Positions 1 to 7,146 of a stretch of DNA of 13,662 nucleotides are shown piece by piece. Under the pieces are notes generated by a model, which was given only the letters and a program-made list of their open reading frames with translations, did no database searches and was not told the DNA's origin. The stretch's first letter is position 1, and each line of letters starts with the position of its first letter. The DNA is from an uncultured Porphyromonadaceae bacterium (lineage in GTDB: Bacteria > Bacteroidota > Bacteroidia > Bacteroidales > Muribaculaceae): contig CAMWUZ010000024.1 of assembly GCA_947177595.1 (NCBI GenBank), positions 1-13,662 on the forward strand, read 5' to 3'. The position numbers were made by a program, and so were the translations under genes.

Positions 1-809
1 CTCAGATAGTTGCCGGTCTTTTCATTTATCCACTCGGCAAACTCTTTCTCCTTCGAGGGGTCAACTTTAACCGTTATTTCATAAAGAGCCAGTGGGTTCT
101 GGGGAAAATCCTCATTTATAGATGCTTGCATGAATGTCCTGAAATAACAAGGCTCATAGTCATTACGCTGCTGATTGACGATGGTTTTTAACGGCAAGGT
201 GCTGGAATCGTTGTCAAGAAATAGCCAATCCTCGGCAATTCTGGAAGGGGTATTGTATTCCACAGCATCCTGCATCTCAAAAGTGTTTTCGCTCACGAGT
301 ACTCCGCGTCCGTCTTTAATGAATTCTGTGAGTTCCTCCGGAGTTTCTCCATTGGCTCCGGGAATACTCATCACCGTGATATAGGATGGAGAAATCATTT
401 TTCTGGCAAAGAAACCGTTGAATACTTCATCTGAACCATCTTTGCGTATCAGGGAGTAATTACTGCCGTTGAAGTTATAGTTATATGGTATGGCGTAGGA
501 GGACACGGCAAGTGCCTTGACTCCGGGAGCTTCGCGCAGGCGGCGGAGCATAGTTGCCATATCTTGGCGCAGGCTCTCGTCGTCTCCTCGTGACTCGTCA
601 TAATCCCGTCCTTCACTGTTCATGACATCATAACCCACCAGCCACACATTAGAGATGTCATAGCCAGGTGAGCCTGTGCGCACCCATAGAGTGGAGAATA
701 CCGTTACAAGCACATACCACATCACTACACTCACAATCAGAAATTCGGCGGCAAGCCAGAGGTTGGAACGCCATTCGTTACGTATCTGAACTGATAATTT
801 TCTTTTCAT
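1..809 (-). CDS. ABC exporter permease, FtsX/MacB-type, second of pair (partial, C-terminus outside window)
   Basis: The frame is open from an ATG at 809 to the window edge, giving 269 complete codons with no stop. Residues about 16-41 form one strong hydrophobic segment just after a basic N-terminus (MKRKLSVQIRNEWRSNLW), followed by a long soluble region. This is the layout of FtsX/MacB-type permeases, where a large periplasmic domain follows the first membrane helix. The C-terminal FtsX domain with three more helices would lie beyond the window. The start sits 11 nt after the stop of the preceding permease gene, so the two are almost certainly co-transcribed and probably form a heterodimeric membrane component. 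The periplasmic part looks quite different from its neighbour's, with many aromatic and acidic residues. Family assignment rests mainly on position and topology, because the diagnostic C-terminal motif is missing. Substrate unknown. Confidence 0.75.
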   Translation of the reverse strand, partial: MKRKLSVQIRNEWRSNLWLAAEFLIVSVVMWYVLVTVFSTLWVRTGSPGYDISNVWLVGYDVMNSEGRDYDESRGDDESLRQDMATMLRRLREAPGVKALAVSSYAIPYNYNFNGSNYSLIRKDGSDEVFNGFFARKMISPSYITVMSIPGANGETPEELTEFIKDGRGVLVSENTFEMQDAVEYNTPSRIAEDWLFLDNDSSTLPLKTIVNQQRNDYEPCYFRTFMQASINEDFPQNPLALYEITVKVDPSKEKEFAEWINEKTGNYL

Positions 810-820
810 CTGGCAAGTGT

Positions 821-2113
821 TTAACGGGTTAGACCTCCGAGCGCTTCAACGGGACTGATGCGTGATGCTCTCCATGCCGGCACACCGGCACTGAGCAGAT
901 TGAGAACAAAGCAGGCAAGCACGGCTATGCCGAGCGTTGACCAGTTGATCAGCATACCGACGGTAACATTGCTGCCGGATGAGAGCAATCCGAATGACGG
1001 CATGGAGGATTCGCAGTAAATCCAGGCGAACACAACGCTGAGAATCAGTCCGATGATGCCACCGATGAGAGTGACGAGCAGATTTTCGTTGAGAATATCA
1101 AGTATCACCCTTGAACGTGTGCAGCCGAATGCTCTTCTCACACCGATTTCGCTCACTCTGCGGCGCAACCGGCTCTGGGTTATCACCGAGAGGTTGATTG
1201 CGGGAATGAGAAGCAGTATAATGTATGACGCATAGCGCTGTTTGCGCTCACCGACAAGATCAGGAGTGCCGTTTGAACCGTGAGGAATTATCACCTCTTC
1301 CTGAGTGAACGGCTGATTGTGATATACAATCTCCATACCGTCATTGGCACGTTTACGTCCGTTGATAAGCTCGATTCTGCGTGCCGTCTCATCCTTTATC
1401 TCCTGCGCGCTAACACCGTTGGAACGGATGATATAGGCTCTGAACGGTCCTGCCTCCGGAGTCTTATCACCCATTCCCCACGTCTCATCGGCTCGGTTCA
1501 CAGCGTTGTAGGATATAAATACATCCGCGTATGCGTTAGAAGCCAGGGTAGAGATGTCGGCAACCACCGCAGACACCTTGTAAGGAATGCCATGGAGCAG
1601 GATTTCTCTGCCGGCAACGTCTGTTCCGCCAAGAATCTTTCTTGCCACACTCTCTGTAATCACCGCCTCTTTTATCCCTGCCTCAGATACAGCATGGTCA
1701 AAGGGCTTGCCGGAGAGTATTTTGAAGTTGAACACGCGGAAAAATGCATCATCCACAGTCGCCAAATTGATTGTCAGCGGTCGGCTGTCAACAGACTTTA
1801 CATCGGTGCGCTGCAGTTCCATAATAGCGTAGCTCACATCCTCGATACCCGGCATATCGTCATACAGCTCCTTGAGATAAGAGAGCGATGCGCTCATCGA
1901 CATATTGATATTGTCATCGGGATTTACACCGACGATATGGATAAACTGACCGTGCATCAGCCTGTCGCGCTTGCTCTCGGGTGCAAACGGAATGACATTG
2001 ACATTATACAGCATCACCACTACCATAATCAGGAAGATGGAGAGGGCGGTGCCGACAATGGTCACGCCGGAGATAAGCGGTTGCGATTTAAGTTCACGAA
2101 AAAGTTTTTTCAT
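821..2113 (-). CDS. ABC exporter permease, FtsX/MacB-type
   Basis: A 430-residue inner-membrane permease of the MacB/FtsX superfamily. Membrane helices are visible at about residues 15-38, 294-314, 344-367 and 388-413, with a large periplasmic domain (about 45-290) between the first and second. The cytoplasmic stretch RRRVSEIGVRRAFGCTRS (317-334) and the terminal PAWRASRISPVEAL (412-425) are typical FtsX-domain features that couple to the ATPase. In this family ATP hydrolysis in the cytoplasm drives movement of the periplasmic domains, a mechanotransmission mode, instead of moving substrate across the inner membrane. The gene starts 12 nt after the ATPase stop, and the second permease starts 11 nt after this one ends. 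Length is normal for stand-alone permeases of Bacteroidota. Likely roles are export of a peptide, toxic compound or lipid-like substrate; none can be chosen from sequence. Confidence 0.92.
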   Translation of the reverse strand: MKKLFRELKSQPLISGVTIVGTALSIFLIMVVVMLYNVNVIPFAPESKRDRLMHGQFIHIVGVNPDDNINMSMSASLSYLKELYDDMPGIEDVSYAIMELQRTDVKSVDSRPLTINLATVDDAFFRVFNFKILSGKPFDHAVSEAGIKEAVITESVARKILGGTDVAGREILLHGIPYKVSAVVADISTLASNAYADVFISYNAVNRADETWGMGDKTPEAGPFRAYIIRSNGVSAQEIKDETARRIELINGRKRANDGMEIVYHNQPFTQEEVIIPHGSNGTPDLVGERKQRYASYIILLLIPAINLSVITQSRLRRRVSEIGVRRAFGCTRSRVILDILNENLLVTLIGGIIGLILSVVFAWIYCESSMPSFGLLSSGSNVTVGMLINWSTLGIAVLACFVLNLLSAGVPAWRASRISPVEALGGLTR

Positions 2114-2125
2114 GAGGGTAGTTCA

Positions 2126-2800
2126 TTACTGTACCTGTCTGCCGTCGAAGAAGCGCACAATGCGGTCGGTCTGTTTAGCCTGCTCCTCATTGTGAGTCAC
2201 CATAACGATGGTTCTGCCATCCTCCTTGTTGAGTTTGTGAAGAAGATCCATCACCTCGGCACCCATCTTGGAGTCAAGATTACCGGTGGGCTCGTCGGCA
2301 AGAATTATCTCGGGATTGCCTACAATCGCTCTTGCTACCGCAACGCGCTGACACTGACCGCCGGAGAGCTGAGAGGGCATATGCTTCATGCGGTGACTCA
2401 GTCCCACTCTCTCAAGTACCTCTTTCACCTTTGCCTTGCGCTCTTTCTCGCTTAGTCCCGAACGGTAGATTAGAGGCAGCTCCACATTATCCATCACATT
2501 GAGCGAGGGGATGAGGTGGAAGCTCTGGAACACGAAGCCGAGATTGGAGTTGCGGAATGCGGCGAGCTTGCGGTCGCCCATCTTATCGGTAGAGATGCCG
2601 TTGATTTCAACGGTGCCTGTTGTGGGATTGTCAAGAAGCCCGATAATATTCAGAAGGGTTGATTTACCACAGCCCGAAGGACCCATGATTGAGATAAACT
2701 CACCTTTTTCCACTTCAAGATTCACATTTTCGAGTGCGGTTGTTTCAATTTCATCGGTGCGGTACACCTTGCCTACGTTTTTTACTGAAATGATTGCCAT
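2126..2800 (-). CDS. ABC transporter ATP-binding protein, LolD/MacB-type
   Basis: A 224-residue cytoplasmic ATPase with a full set of nucleotide-binding motifs: Walker A GPSGCGKST at 40-48, Q-loop Gln92 (VFQSFH), signature LSGGQ at 145-149, Walker B ending ILADE with catalytic Glu170, D-loop after PTGNLD, and H-loop His203 in VTHN. Length and motif wording match the LolD/MacB ATPase group, which works with FtsX-type permeases. The residue after the signature is Cys150 (LSGGQCQR), where Gln or Arg is common; this is unlikely to matter. It lies between the membrane-fusion protein gene (7 nt gap) and the first permease gene (12 nt gap), so it powers this exporter. It could be called LolD-like by homology, but the neighbouring HlyD-like adaptor argues for a MacAB-type tripartite pump, not lipoprotein release. 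Confidence 0.95.
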   Translation of the reverse strand: MAIISVKNVGKVYRTDEIETTALENVNLEVEKGEFISIMGPSGCGKSTLLNIIGLLDNPTTGTVEINGISTDKMGDRKLAAFRNSNLGFVFQSFHLIPSLNVMDNVELPLIYRSGLSEKERKAKVKEVLERVGLSHRMKHMPSQLSGGQCQRVAVARAIVGNPEIILADEPTGNLDSKMGAEVMDLLHKLNKEDGRTIVMVTHNEEQAKQTDRIVRFFDGRQVQ

Positions 2801-2807
2801 TGGTCTA

Positions 2808-4067
2808 TTATTTTTTATTGTGATTTAATTTTAATCTATTTGTATTCTCAAAATCTGACATATCCGATATCACCACTCTGTCGCCGGGCTTGAGTCCGCT
2901 CACCACCTCGACATACTCGTAGTTGCTGTCGCCGAGTCTGAGGCTACGCTTTTCAAGTTCGTCATCTCCGGAGAGTACAAACAGTTCATATTGTCCGGGA
3001 CCCTTGAAATATGCGCCGGTGGGTATTCTCACTGTCTCATCCTTGATGTCGCTCATCACATATACATCGGTTTTGAGTCCGCTCCGCAGTCGGCTGTTGT
3101 CATCTTCATCGAGCATTACGGTAAATGATATCACTCCGTTTTTACTCAGAGGTGTCACATTGCTGACGGAGCCGGTGAGACGGGTCTTGCCGATTTTTAC
3201 CACGGCTTTGCTCCCCACCGATACCTTGTCACCGTATGAATCACCGATTTCTGCATCAACCTTGAAGTGCGAGAGGTCGGAAATCACGGCTACCTTTTCG
3301 CCTGTGCCTATTTGCTGACCGATCTGGTTGTTGATGTATGTGAGTGTCGCCGCCCTGGGAGCGCGGATGCGTGCATCTTCAAGAGTGCGCATCTTCTCCG
3401 CGAAGTCCTTGTCGAAAATATCCAGTTCAAGCGCCTTCACTTTCAGAGCGGCATCCTTTACCTGCTTTTCGTTGACATATTGCTGGCGGAGTTGCTGAAG
3501 CTCAAGCACTCCGGTGTTGTAGGCAAGTTCGGCTTCTCTCACGCGGTCTCCTGTGCCGGAGCCGAGAGAGTCAAGCCGGCGCTCGTTTGCCACTTCGACT
3601 CTCTTGCGGTTAACGTCCATCTCTTTCACCTTGATCTGCATCTCCATATTGGAGAGTGCGGTGTGGTTGTTGAGTTTGAGCTGTTCGAGGTCAAGCTGTT
3701 TCATCCGCCGCTGGTCGCGCAACTGATTGATCTGAGACTCGGTGCTCTGAAGGTCAAGTTGCAGCAGGGGAGTGCCCTCGACAACACTGTCACCCTCTTT
3801 GGCATAAATTTCCATAATGCGGGTGCTGATCGGGGAGTTGATTATCTCCTCAAATGCAGGCACAACTTTACCTGAAGCACTCACCGAAGTCTCGATAGTG
3901 CCTTTGTCTGCGGTAGCTATGGTAACCTCTGACTCATTTATGCTCCTTCTCACAAGCGATATCGCTATCGCTATCACAAGGATAATGCCCCCAGTTATGG
4001 AGCACCATTTTATTATCTGTTTTCTTTTTGCGCGTATGCGCTCATCTTTGGGTATTTCTCTGTCCAT
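2808..4067 (-). CDS. Periplasmic adaptor (membrane fusion protein, HlyD/MacA family)
   Basis: A 419-residue adaptor anchored in the inner membrane by one N-terminal helix (about 18-39) after a basic cytoplasmic segment. The domain order is that of RND/MacA-type adaptors: first lipoyl half with SASGKVVP and INSPISTRIMEIYAKEGDSV (63-105), a long heptad-rich alpha-hairpin (about 106-232) rich in Gln, Leu, Lys and Glu, second lipoyl half with RIRAPRAATLTYI and IGTGEKVAVISDL (233-265), beta-barrel (268-340), and a membrane-proximal domain with GLKPGDRVVISD near the end (391-402). The hairpin would contact a TolC-like outer-membrane channel, for which no gene is present in the window. It is the first gene of the exporter operon, preceded by a 139-bp gap with two inverted repeats. 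ATG at 4067 is the natural start because the basic segment and anchor follow directly. Confidence 0.93.
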   Translation of the reverse strand: MDREIPKDERIRAKRKQIIKWCSITGGIILVIAIAISLVRRSINESEVTIATADKGTIETSVSASGKVVPAFEEIINSPISTRIMEIYAKEGDSVVEGTPLLQLDLQSTESQINQLRDQRRMKQLDLEQLKLNNHTALSNMEMQIKVKEMDVNRKRVEVANERRLDSLGSGTGDRVREAELAYNTGVLELQQLRQQYVNEKQVKDAALKVKALELDIFDKDFAEKMRTLEDARIRAPRAATLTYINNQIGQQIGTGEKVAVISDLSHFKVDAEIGDSYGDKVSVGSKAVVKIGKTRLTGSVSNVTPLSKNGVISFTVMLDEDDNSRLRSGLKTDVYVMSDIKDETVRIPTGAYFKGPGQYELFVLSGDDELEKRSLRLGDSNYEYVEVVSGLKPGDRVVISDMSDFENTNRLKLNHNKK

Positions 4068-4072
4068 TGTCG

Positions 4073-4111
4073 GATATAATTATAGCTTTCTATAGATGCC
4101 ATAATTATATC
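4073..4111. repeat. Perfect 11-bp AT-rich inverted repeat upstream of the exporter operon
   Basis: GATATAATTAT at 4073-4083 is the exact reverse complement of ATAATTATATC at 4101-4111, with a 17-bp spacer. Each arm contains the self-palindromic octamer ATAATTAT (4076-4083 and 4101-4108), so the two octamers are also direct repeats 25 bp apart. The near arm begins 5 bp upstream of the adaptor's ATG. This position suits an operator for a dimeric regulator or a leader hairpin. AT-rich repeats can arise by chance, and no regulator gene is in view. Confidence 0.5.
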
Positions 4112-4170
4112 GCACAAACCGTGCCAGAAATGTAACAGGTTGAAAGTCAGATGTGGAGTATTTGGTGCTG

Positions 4171-4188
4171 GTGTACGGAATCGTACAC
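4171..4188. repeat. 7-bp inverted repeat with 4-nt loop between the pse operon and the exporter operon
   Basis: GTGTACGGAATCGTACAC has perfect 7-bp arms (GTGTACG/CGTACAC) around a GAAT spacer. It lies 18 bp beyond the stop codon of the putative glycosyltransferase on the transcribed (minus) strand. No U-run follows on that strand, so it is not a canonical intrinsic terminator. It could be a 3'-end stabilising hairpin, a weak or factor-assisted terminator, or a protein-binding palindrome belonging to the exporter promoter. Confidence 0.45.
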
Positions 4189-4206
4189 TCTGTCCGCTCC
4201 GGAAGT

Positions 4207-5094
4207 TTACTCGCCGGGAGTATTTCCGCTTTCATCAGTCAGCTTCATTCTATCAAAGGCATCGATGAAACTTCCGGGGGTTATGTTGATTATCTGTTTA
4301 CCGAGTTTAGCTGCAAAATCACGCAGAATAAAGTAGGATTTGAAGGCAACATGCATATGGTATAGAATTGTATGGAGCCGAGCGGTAGAGAGATTTTCCT
4401 GCTTCACGGTATCTGCCTTGGACGAGCCTTTGTCATAGAAATGCTTCTGATGCATCAGCACCTCATTGTTTTCGGTAACAGTGATTTCGGGAAGCCAGGA
4501 ATGGTCGGCGCCTGCAAGGTAAATTTTTTTGAAAGGCATACGCAGTGCCGTGGTGATGGATGGAATGAGAACGTTGTGAGGACGCGGCATTCCTATGCCT
4601 TTGCGATATATGAAATCGGTAAAGGATGTAAATCCTTCGATAGGGGTAGTGTTGTAGAAATGAACTTTGATATTTGGATTCGACCGGATAATCTGCTGCC
4701 ACTTTCTGTTTGACCTCGCGCGTGTGGGAATGAAAAGGTGAAGATTCCAGTCGGTTTTCTGGGCAAGTGCTCCAAAAAGCGGTTCTCTCTGTGCGTCAAC
4801 AGTCCAGCAAAAAGGATCGGCAAGAAGATAAAGTTCAGGTTTAAGTTCCGTGAATATGGGCGATGTGGCGCAGAAATTCACCGCGAGCAATGTACGGCTG
4901 TCAAGAAACCGCCGGTGGTGCGCAACAGTGCTGTTAAGCGACGGACCGTTGGCAAGAATCACCAGTTCTTCATCATTTTTCGAGCCCTGAGGTAACGGTG
5001 ATATTTTTTTTGACCTCAGAACTATTTTAATCAGACTCAGGAATGTTTGCTGCATATTCCCGGTCCACTGCTGAATTTTATCTAAAGTTGACAT
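4207..5094 (-). CDS. Putative pseudaminic acid (nonulosonate) glycosyltransferase, Maf/DUF115- or GT42-like
   Basis: A 295-residue protein without a clear membrane helix. The core opens with EELVILANGPSLNST (42-56), a Gly-Pro-Ser-Leu loop like those opening the Maf/DUF115 (MptE-like) fold and GT42 sialyltransferases such as Campylobacter CstII. It continues with AVNFCATSP (71-79), LYLLADP (88-94), and late in the chain PSITTALRMPFKKIYLAGADHSW (178-200 region), which parallels the helix plus IYLSGIDFY strand of CstII. His215 or His218 (LMHQKHFY) lies where a catalytic His could be, but this is only by eye. Total length is close to CstII. It is the last gene of the pse operon, 20 nt after pseI, and the only transferase-like gene there, so CMP-pseudaminic acid is the likely donor. 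A longer frame begins at a TTG (5109); ATG at 5094 is preferred. Exact family and acceptor are unproven. Confidence 0.6.
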   Translation of the reverse strand: MSTLDKIQQWTGNMQQTFLSLIKIVLRSKKISPLPQGSKNDEELVILANGPSLNSTVAHHRRFLDSRTLLAVNFCATSPIFTELKPELYLLADPFCWTVDAQREPLFGALAQKTDWNLHLFIPTRARSNRKWQQIIRSNPNIKVHFYNTTPIEGFTSFTDFIYRKGIGMPRPHNVLIPSITTALRMPFKKIYLAGADHSWLPEITVTENNEVLMHQKHFYDKGSSKADTVKQENLSTARLHTILYHMHVAFKSYFILRDFAAKLGKQIINITPGSFIDAFDRMKLTDESGNTPGE

Positions 5095-5114
5095 TTTGCT
5101 ACGCTTCAATGAGT

Positions 5115-6128
5115 TTATGATTCAATATCTTCCGGATTCAATCTATCTCCGATTGTGAGATCCCGACGTACCTTTTTCCCGGAAATCTCATTTTGATATC
5201 TTGGGTGCAGGCTATATCCGGGTCGCACACATCTGACATTCTCCCTGGTAATAATTTCGCCGGCTTTGATGTTTTTCGCAACATACAGGCTTCTTCCGAC
5301 AGAACGGCGGGCTTTTTCTGTTGCAGCTGTCAGTGAATAATCCACTCTCCCTAATGAGCTTTCAGCATCTCTGATGTCCTTGACAAGCTGTCTGAATTCT
5401 TCTTTATCAGTGGAAAAAGCGGAATCCGGACCACCTATCGAACGGTCAAGTATAAAATGCTTCTCCACGACAGTAGCACCGAGAGCAACTGCAACAGTCG
5501 GAACGAGTGACCCGATGGTGTGATCTGAAAGTCCGATATTGACACCGAATCGCTCCCGCATATCGGGAATTATTGAAAGATTGGCATCCTCGATTTTAGC
5601 CGGATATTCCGATGTGCATTTGAGTAAGGTGATATCGTTGTTGCCAACCTGCCGACATGATGCGATAGCTTCATGAATTTCCTGCTCGGTAGCTATTCCC
5701 GTCGATATTATCATGGTTTTGCCTTTTGTAGCGGCATACCGGATCAGTTCGGTATCCATAATCTCGAATGAGGCTATCTTATAAATGGGATTACCCAATG
5801 ATTCAAGAAAATCCACGGCAGTATTATCGAATGGTGTGGAGAATATCATTATCCCCTCTTCTCTCGCAACTTTAAACAGTTCCTCATGCCATTCCCAGGG
5901 TGTGTATGCTTCCCGGTATAATTCATAAAGGCTTTTTCCGTTCCAAAGACCGCCTTTCAGAACAAAATCATCCTTTCTGCAATCAAGGGTCAACGTATCT
6001 GCTGTGTAAGTCTGTATTTTTACAGCATCCGCACCAATCTCCGCCGCTGCCTTGATGGAATCGACTGCGGTTTTAAGATTGTGATTGTGATTGGCTGAAA
6101 GCTCTGCGATTATAAATGTCTTTGACAT
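5115..6128 (-). CDS. pseI: Pseudaminic acid synthase PseI
   Basis: A 337-residue member of the NeuB family. It condenses 2,4-diacetamido-2,4,6-trideoxy-L-altrose with phosphoenolpyruvate to give pseudaminic acid in the cytoplasm. The N-terminal TIM barrel starts with FIIAELSANH (5-14) and VKIQTYTADTLTL (37-49); metal-binding His residues are expected in GLSDHT (His203) and EKHF (His224 region). A C-terminal SAF/antifreeze-like domain covers about 278-335. The wording LSANH, KIQTYTADTLTL, GGLWNGKSLYELY and TPWEWHEELF matches PseI much better than sialic (NeuB) or legionaminic acid synthases. The longest frame begins at TTG 6155 inside pseG; ATG at 6128, 4 nt after the pseG stop, gives the normal N-terminus. 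There is no obvious Shine-Dalgarno sequence, so translation is probably coupled to pseG. The putative transferase gene follows 20 nt downstream. Confidence 0.93.
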   Translation of the reverse strand: MSKTFIIAELSANHNHNLKTAVDSIKAAAEIGADAVKIQTYTADTLTLDCRKDDFVLKGGLWNGKSLYELYREAYTPWEWHEELFKVAREEGIMIFSTPFDNTAVDFLESLGNPIYKIASFEIMDTELIRYAATKGKTMIISTGIATEQEIHEAIASCRQVGNNDITLLKCTSEYPAKIEDANLSIIPDMRERFGVNIGLSDHTIGSLVPTVAVALGATVVEKHFILDRSIGGPDSAFSTDKEEFRQLVKDIRDAESSLGRVDYSLTAATEKARRSVGRSLYVAKNIKAGEIITRENVRCVRPGYSLHPRYQNEISGKKVRRDLTIGDRLNPEDIES

Positions 6129-6132
6129 ATTT

Positions 6133-7146
6133 TTAGAGTGCTTTGAATAATTCAATGATTTTCCCTTTTTGTGAAGCGAAATCCACTTTTCTGGTTTCGG
6201 TTGGAAAATCCGCGGGTATTCCCCTTAACCTGCCCTCGATTTTTCCGGCGTCATCCAGAAGATTACCTATTCCGGTGAAATAACCATTGGCAACCCCAAA
6301 ATTATATAATTCCGTTTGATTATCCACATAATATCCGGTAATAGGCGGCAACTCCCGGGATAACGCTTCTATAACGATGGTGCTTGCCGGAAAAATCCCT
6401 ATGTCAGCATTATCCATCAGATTGGCAATCTCCTGAGCGGATATCATTCTGTGGATGTTTACATTACGTCTGTCATAGTCTCTGATAATGACGGTTTCTC
6501 CACAGATCACATCGATTACCGCTTCAGAAAAAACTTTTGACACTATTCCAATCATCTTATCCGTGAGATTGAAAGCGTCGGCACCACCCATGGCAATTAT
6601 TATGCGGTGTATTTCTTTGCGGTTTAACCGTTCCTTGACCGGCATCAGAAAGGGCGACCTGAGGAAAGCCCATTCAATTCCACCGACAAACCGAGTGTAG
6701 CTTTCGGTAGAGAAGTCTTCACGTGTGAGCGGGCAAGACGTCATTAGCAAATCACAGACCATGTGGCGATTGTGTACATCGTCAATGCATACCAGCCGGT
6801 ATGCTCTGTTCTTTACAGCCTGTTGATATTCGGTTGAATAATAGTAATTGTCCAGTACGACTATATCATCTGTAGTCAACTGTTCAAGGAATTTTTTATT
6901 GAACTCGTCAACAGATCCTGCTTGAATGGTTCCTGGAGTTATCTTGCGCTTTAAAATTTCATTCAACTGGTAATCTGTAATCCCTCCATTGTCGTTTGTA
7001 CCTTCTTTCTGTTCATTCTGATTATATGAAAAGAAATGGCAGTCAAAATCATCTCTGAGGTATTCGGCGAGAGCCAGACTCCTTATGAAGTGACCGTAAC
7101 CGGTAGATTTGGATGCATCAGCCCGAAATATAATCTTGCGCTTCAT
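6133..7146 (-). CDS. pseG: UDP-2,4-diacetamido-2,4,6-trideoxy-beta-L-altropyranose hydrolase PseG
   Basis: A 337-residue GT-B-fold nucleotide-sugar hydrolase that removes UDP from the diacetamido-trideoxy-altrose made by PseH, freeing the sugar for PseI. The N-terminal RADAS followed by GYGHFIRSLALA (8-27) is the PseG hallmark; His19 corresponds to the catalytic His of characterised PseG. The second domain has IIAMGGADAFNLTDKM (183-198) and a nucleotide-binding-like region ADIGIFPASTIVIEAL (247-262), as in the MurG-like half. It is longer than Campylobacter PseG (about 274 residues), partly through an Asn/Glu/Lys-rich insertion near 42-60. No acetyltransferase domain is fused, which agrees with the separate pseH. 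ATG at 7146 is used: the stop of pseH and this start share one base (TGATG), so translation is coupled. The frame's longer TTG start adds one codon only. Confidence 0.9.
   Translation of the reverse strand: MKRKIIFRADASKSTGYGHFIRSLALAEYLRDDFDCHFFSYNQNEQKEGTNDNGGITDYQLNEILKRKITPGTIQAGSVDEFNKKFLEQLTTDDIVVLDNYYYSTEYQQAVKNRAYRLVCIDDVHNRHMVCDLLMTSCPLTREDFSTESYTRFVGGIEWAFLRSPFLMPVKERLNRKEIHRIIIAMGGADAFNLTDKMIGIVSKVFSEAVIDVICGETVIIRDYDRRNVNIHRMISAQEIANLMDNADIGIFPASTIVIEALSRELPPITGYYVDNQTELYNFGVANGYFTGIGNLLDDAGKIEGRLRGIPADFPTETRKVDFASQKGKIIELFKAL

Noticed and set aside
1280..2455. 391-codon open frame on the plus strand
   Set aside because: It lies fully antisense to the permease and ATPase genes and runs across their boundary. 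Its translation is rich in His, Cys and Arg with no recognisable motif, whereas the minus-strand proteins have intact family motifs.
3267..3875. 202-codon open frame on the plus strand inside the adaptor gene
   Set aside because: It mirrors the coiled-coil coding region of the adaptor; repetitive Leu/Glu/Gln codons leave the opposite strand open. No independent support.
5095..5109. TTG start adding five residues to the putative glycosyltransferase
   Set aside because: ATG at 5094 is available and the extension MKRSK has no supporting feature.
5115..6128. Reading the synthase as sialic acid (NeuB) or legionaminic acid synthase
   Set aside because: LSANH, TYTADTLTL and TPWEWHEELF segments match PseI, and the linked PseB, PseC and PseG define the L-altro pathway; no NeuC-type epimerase is present.
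6129..6155. TTG start giving a longer PseI overlapping pseG
   Set aside because: The family N-terminus begins a few residues before FIIAELSANH, which ATG at 6128 supplies, and that start leaves a 4-nt gap after pseG like the rest of the operon.
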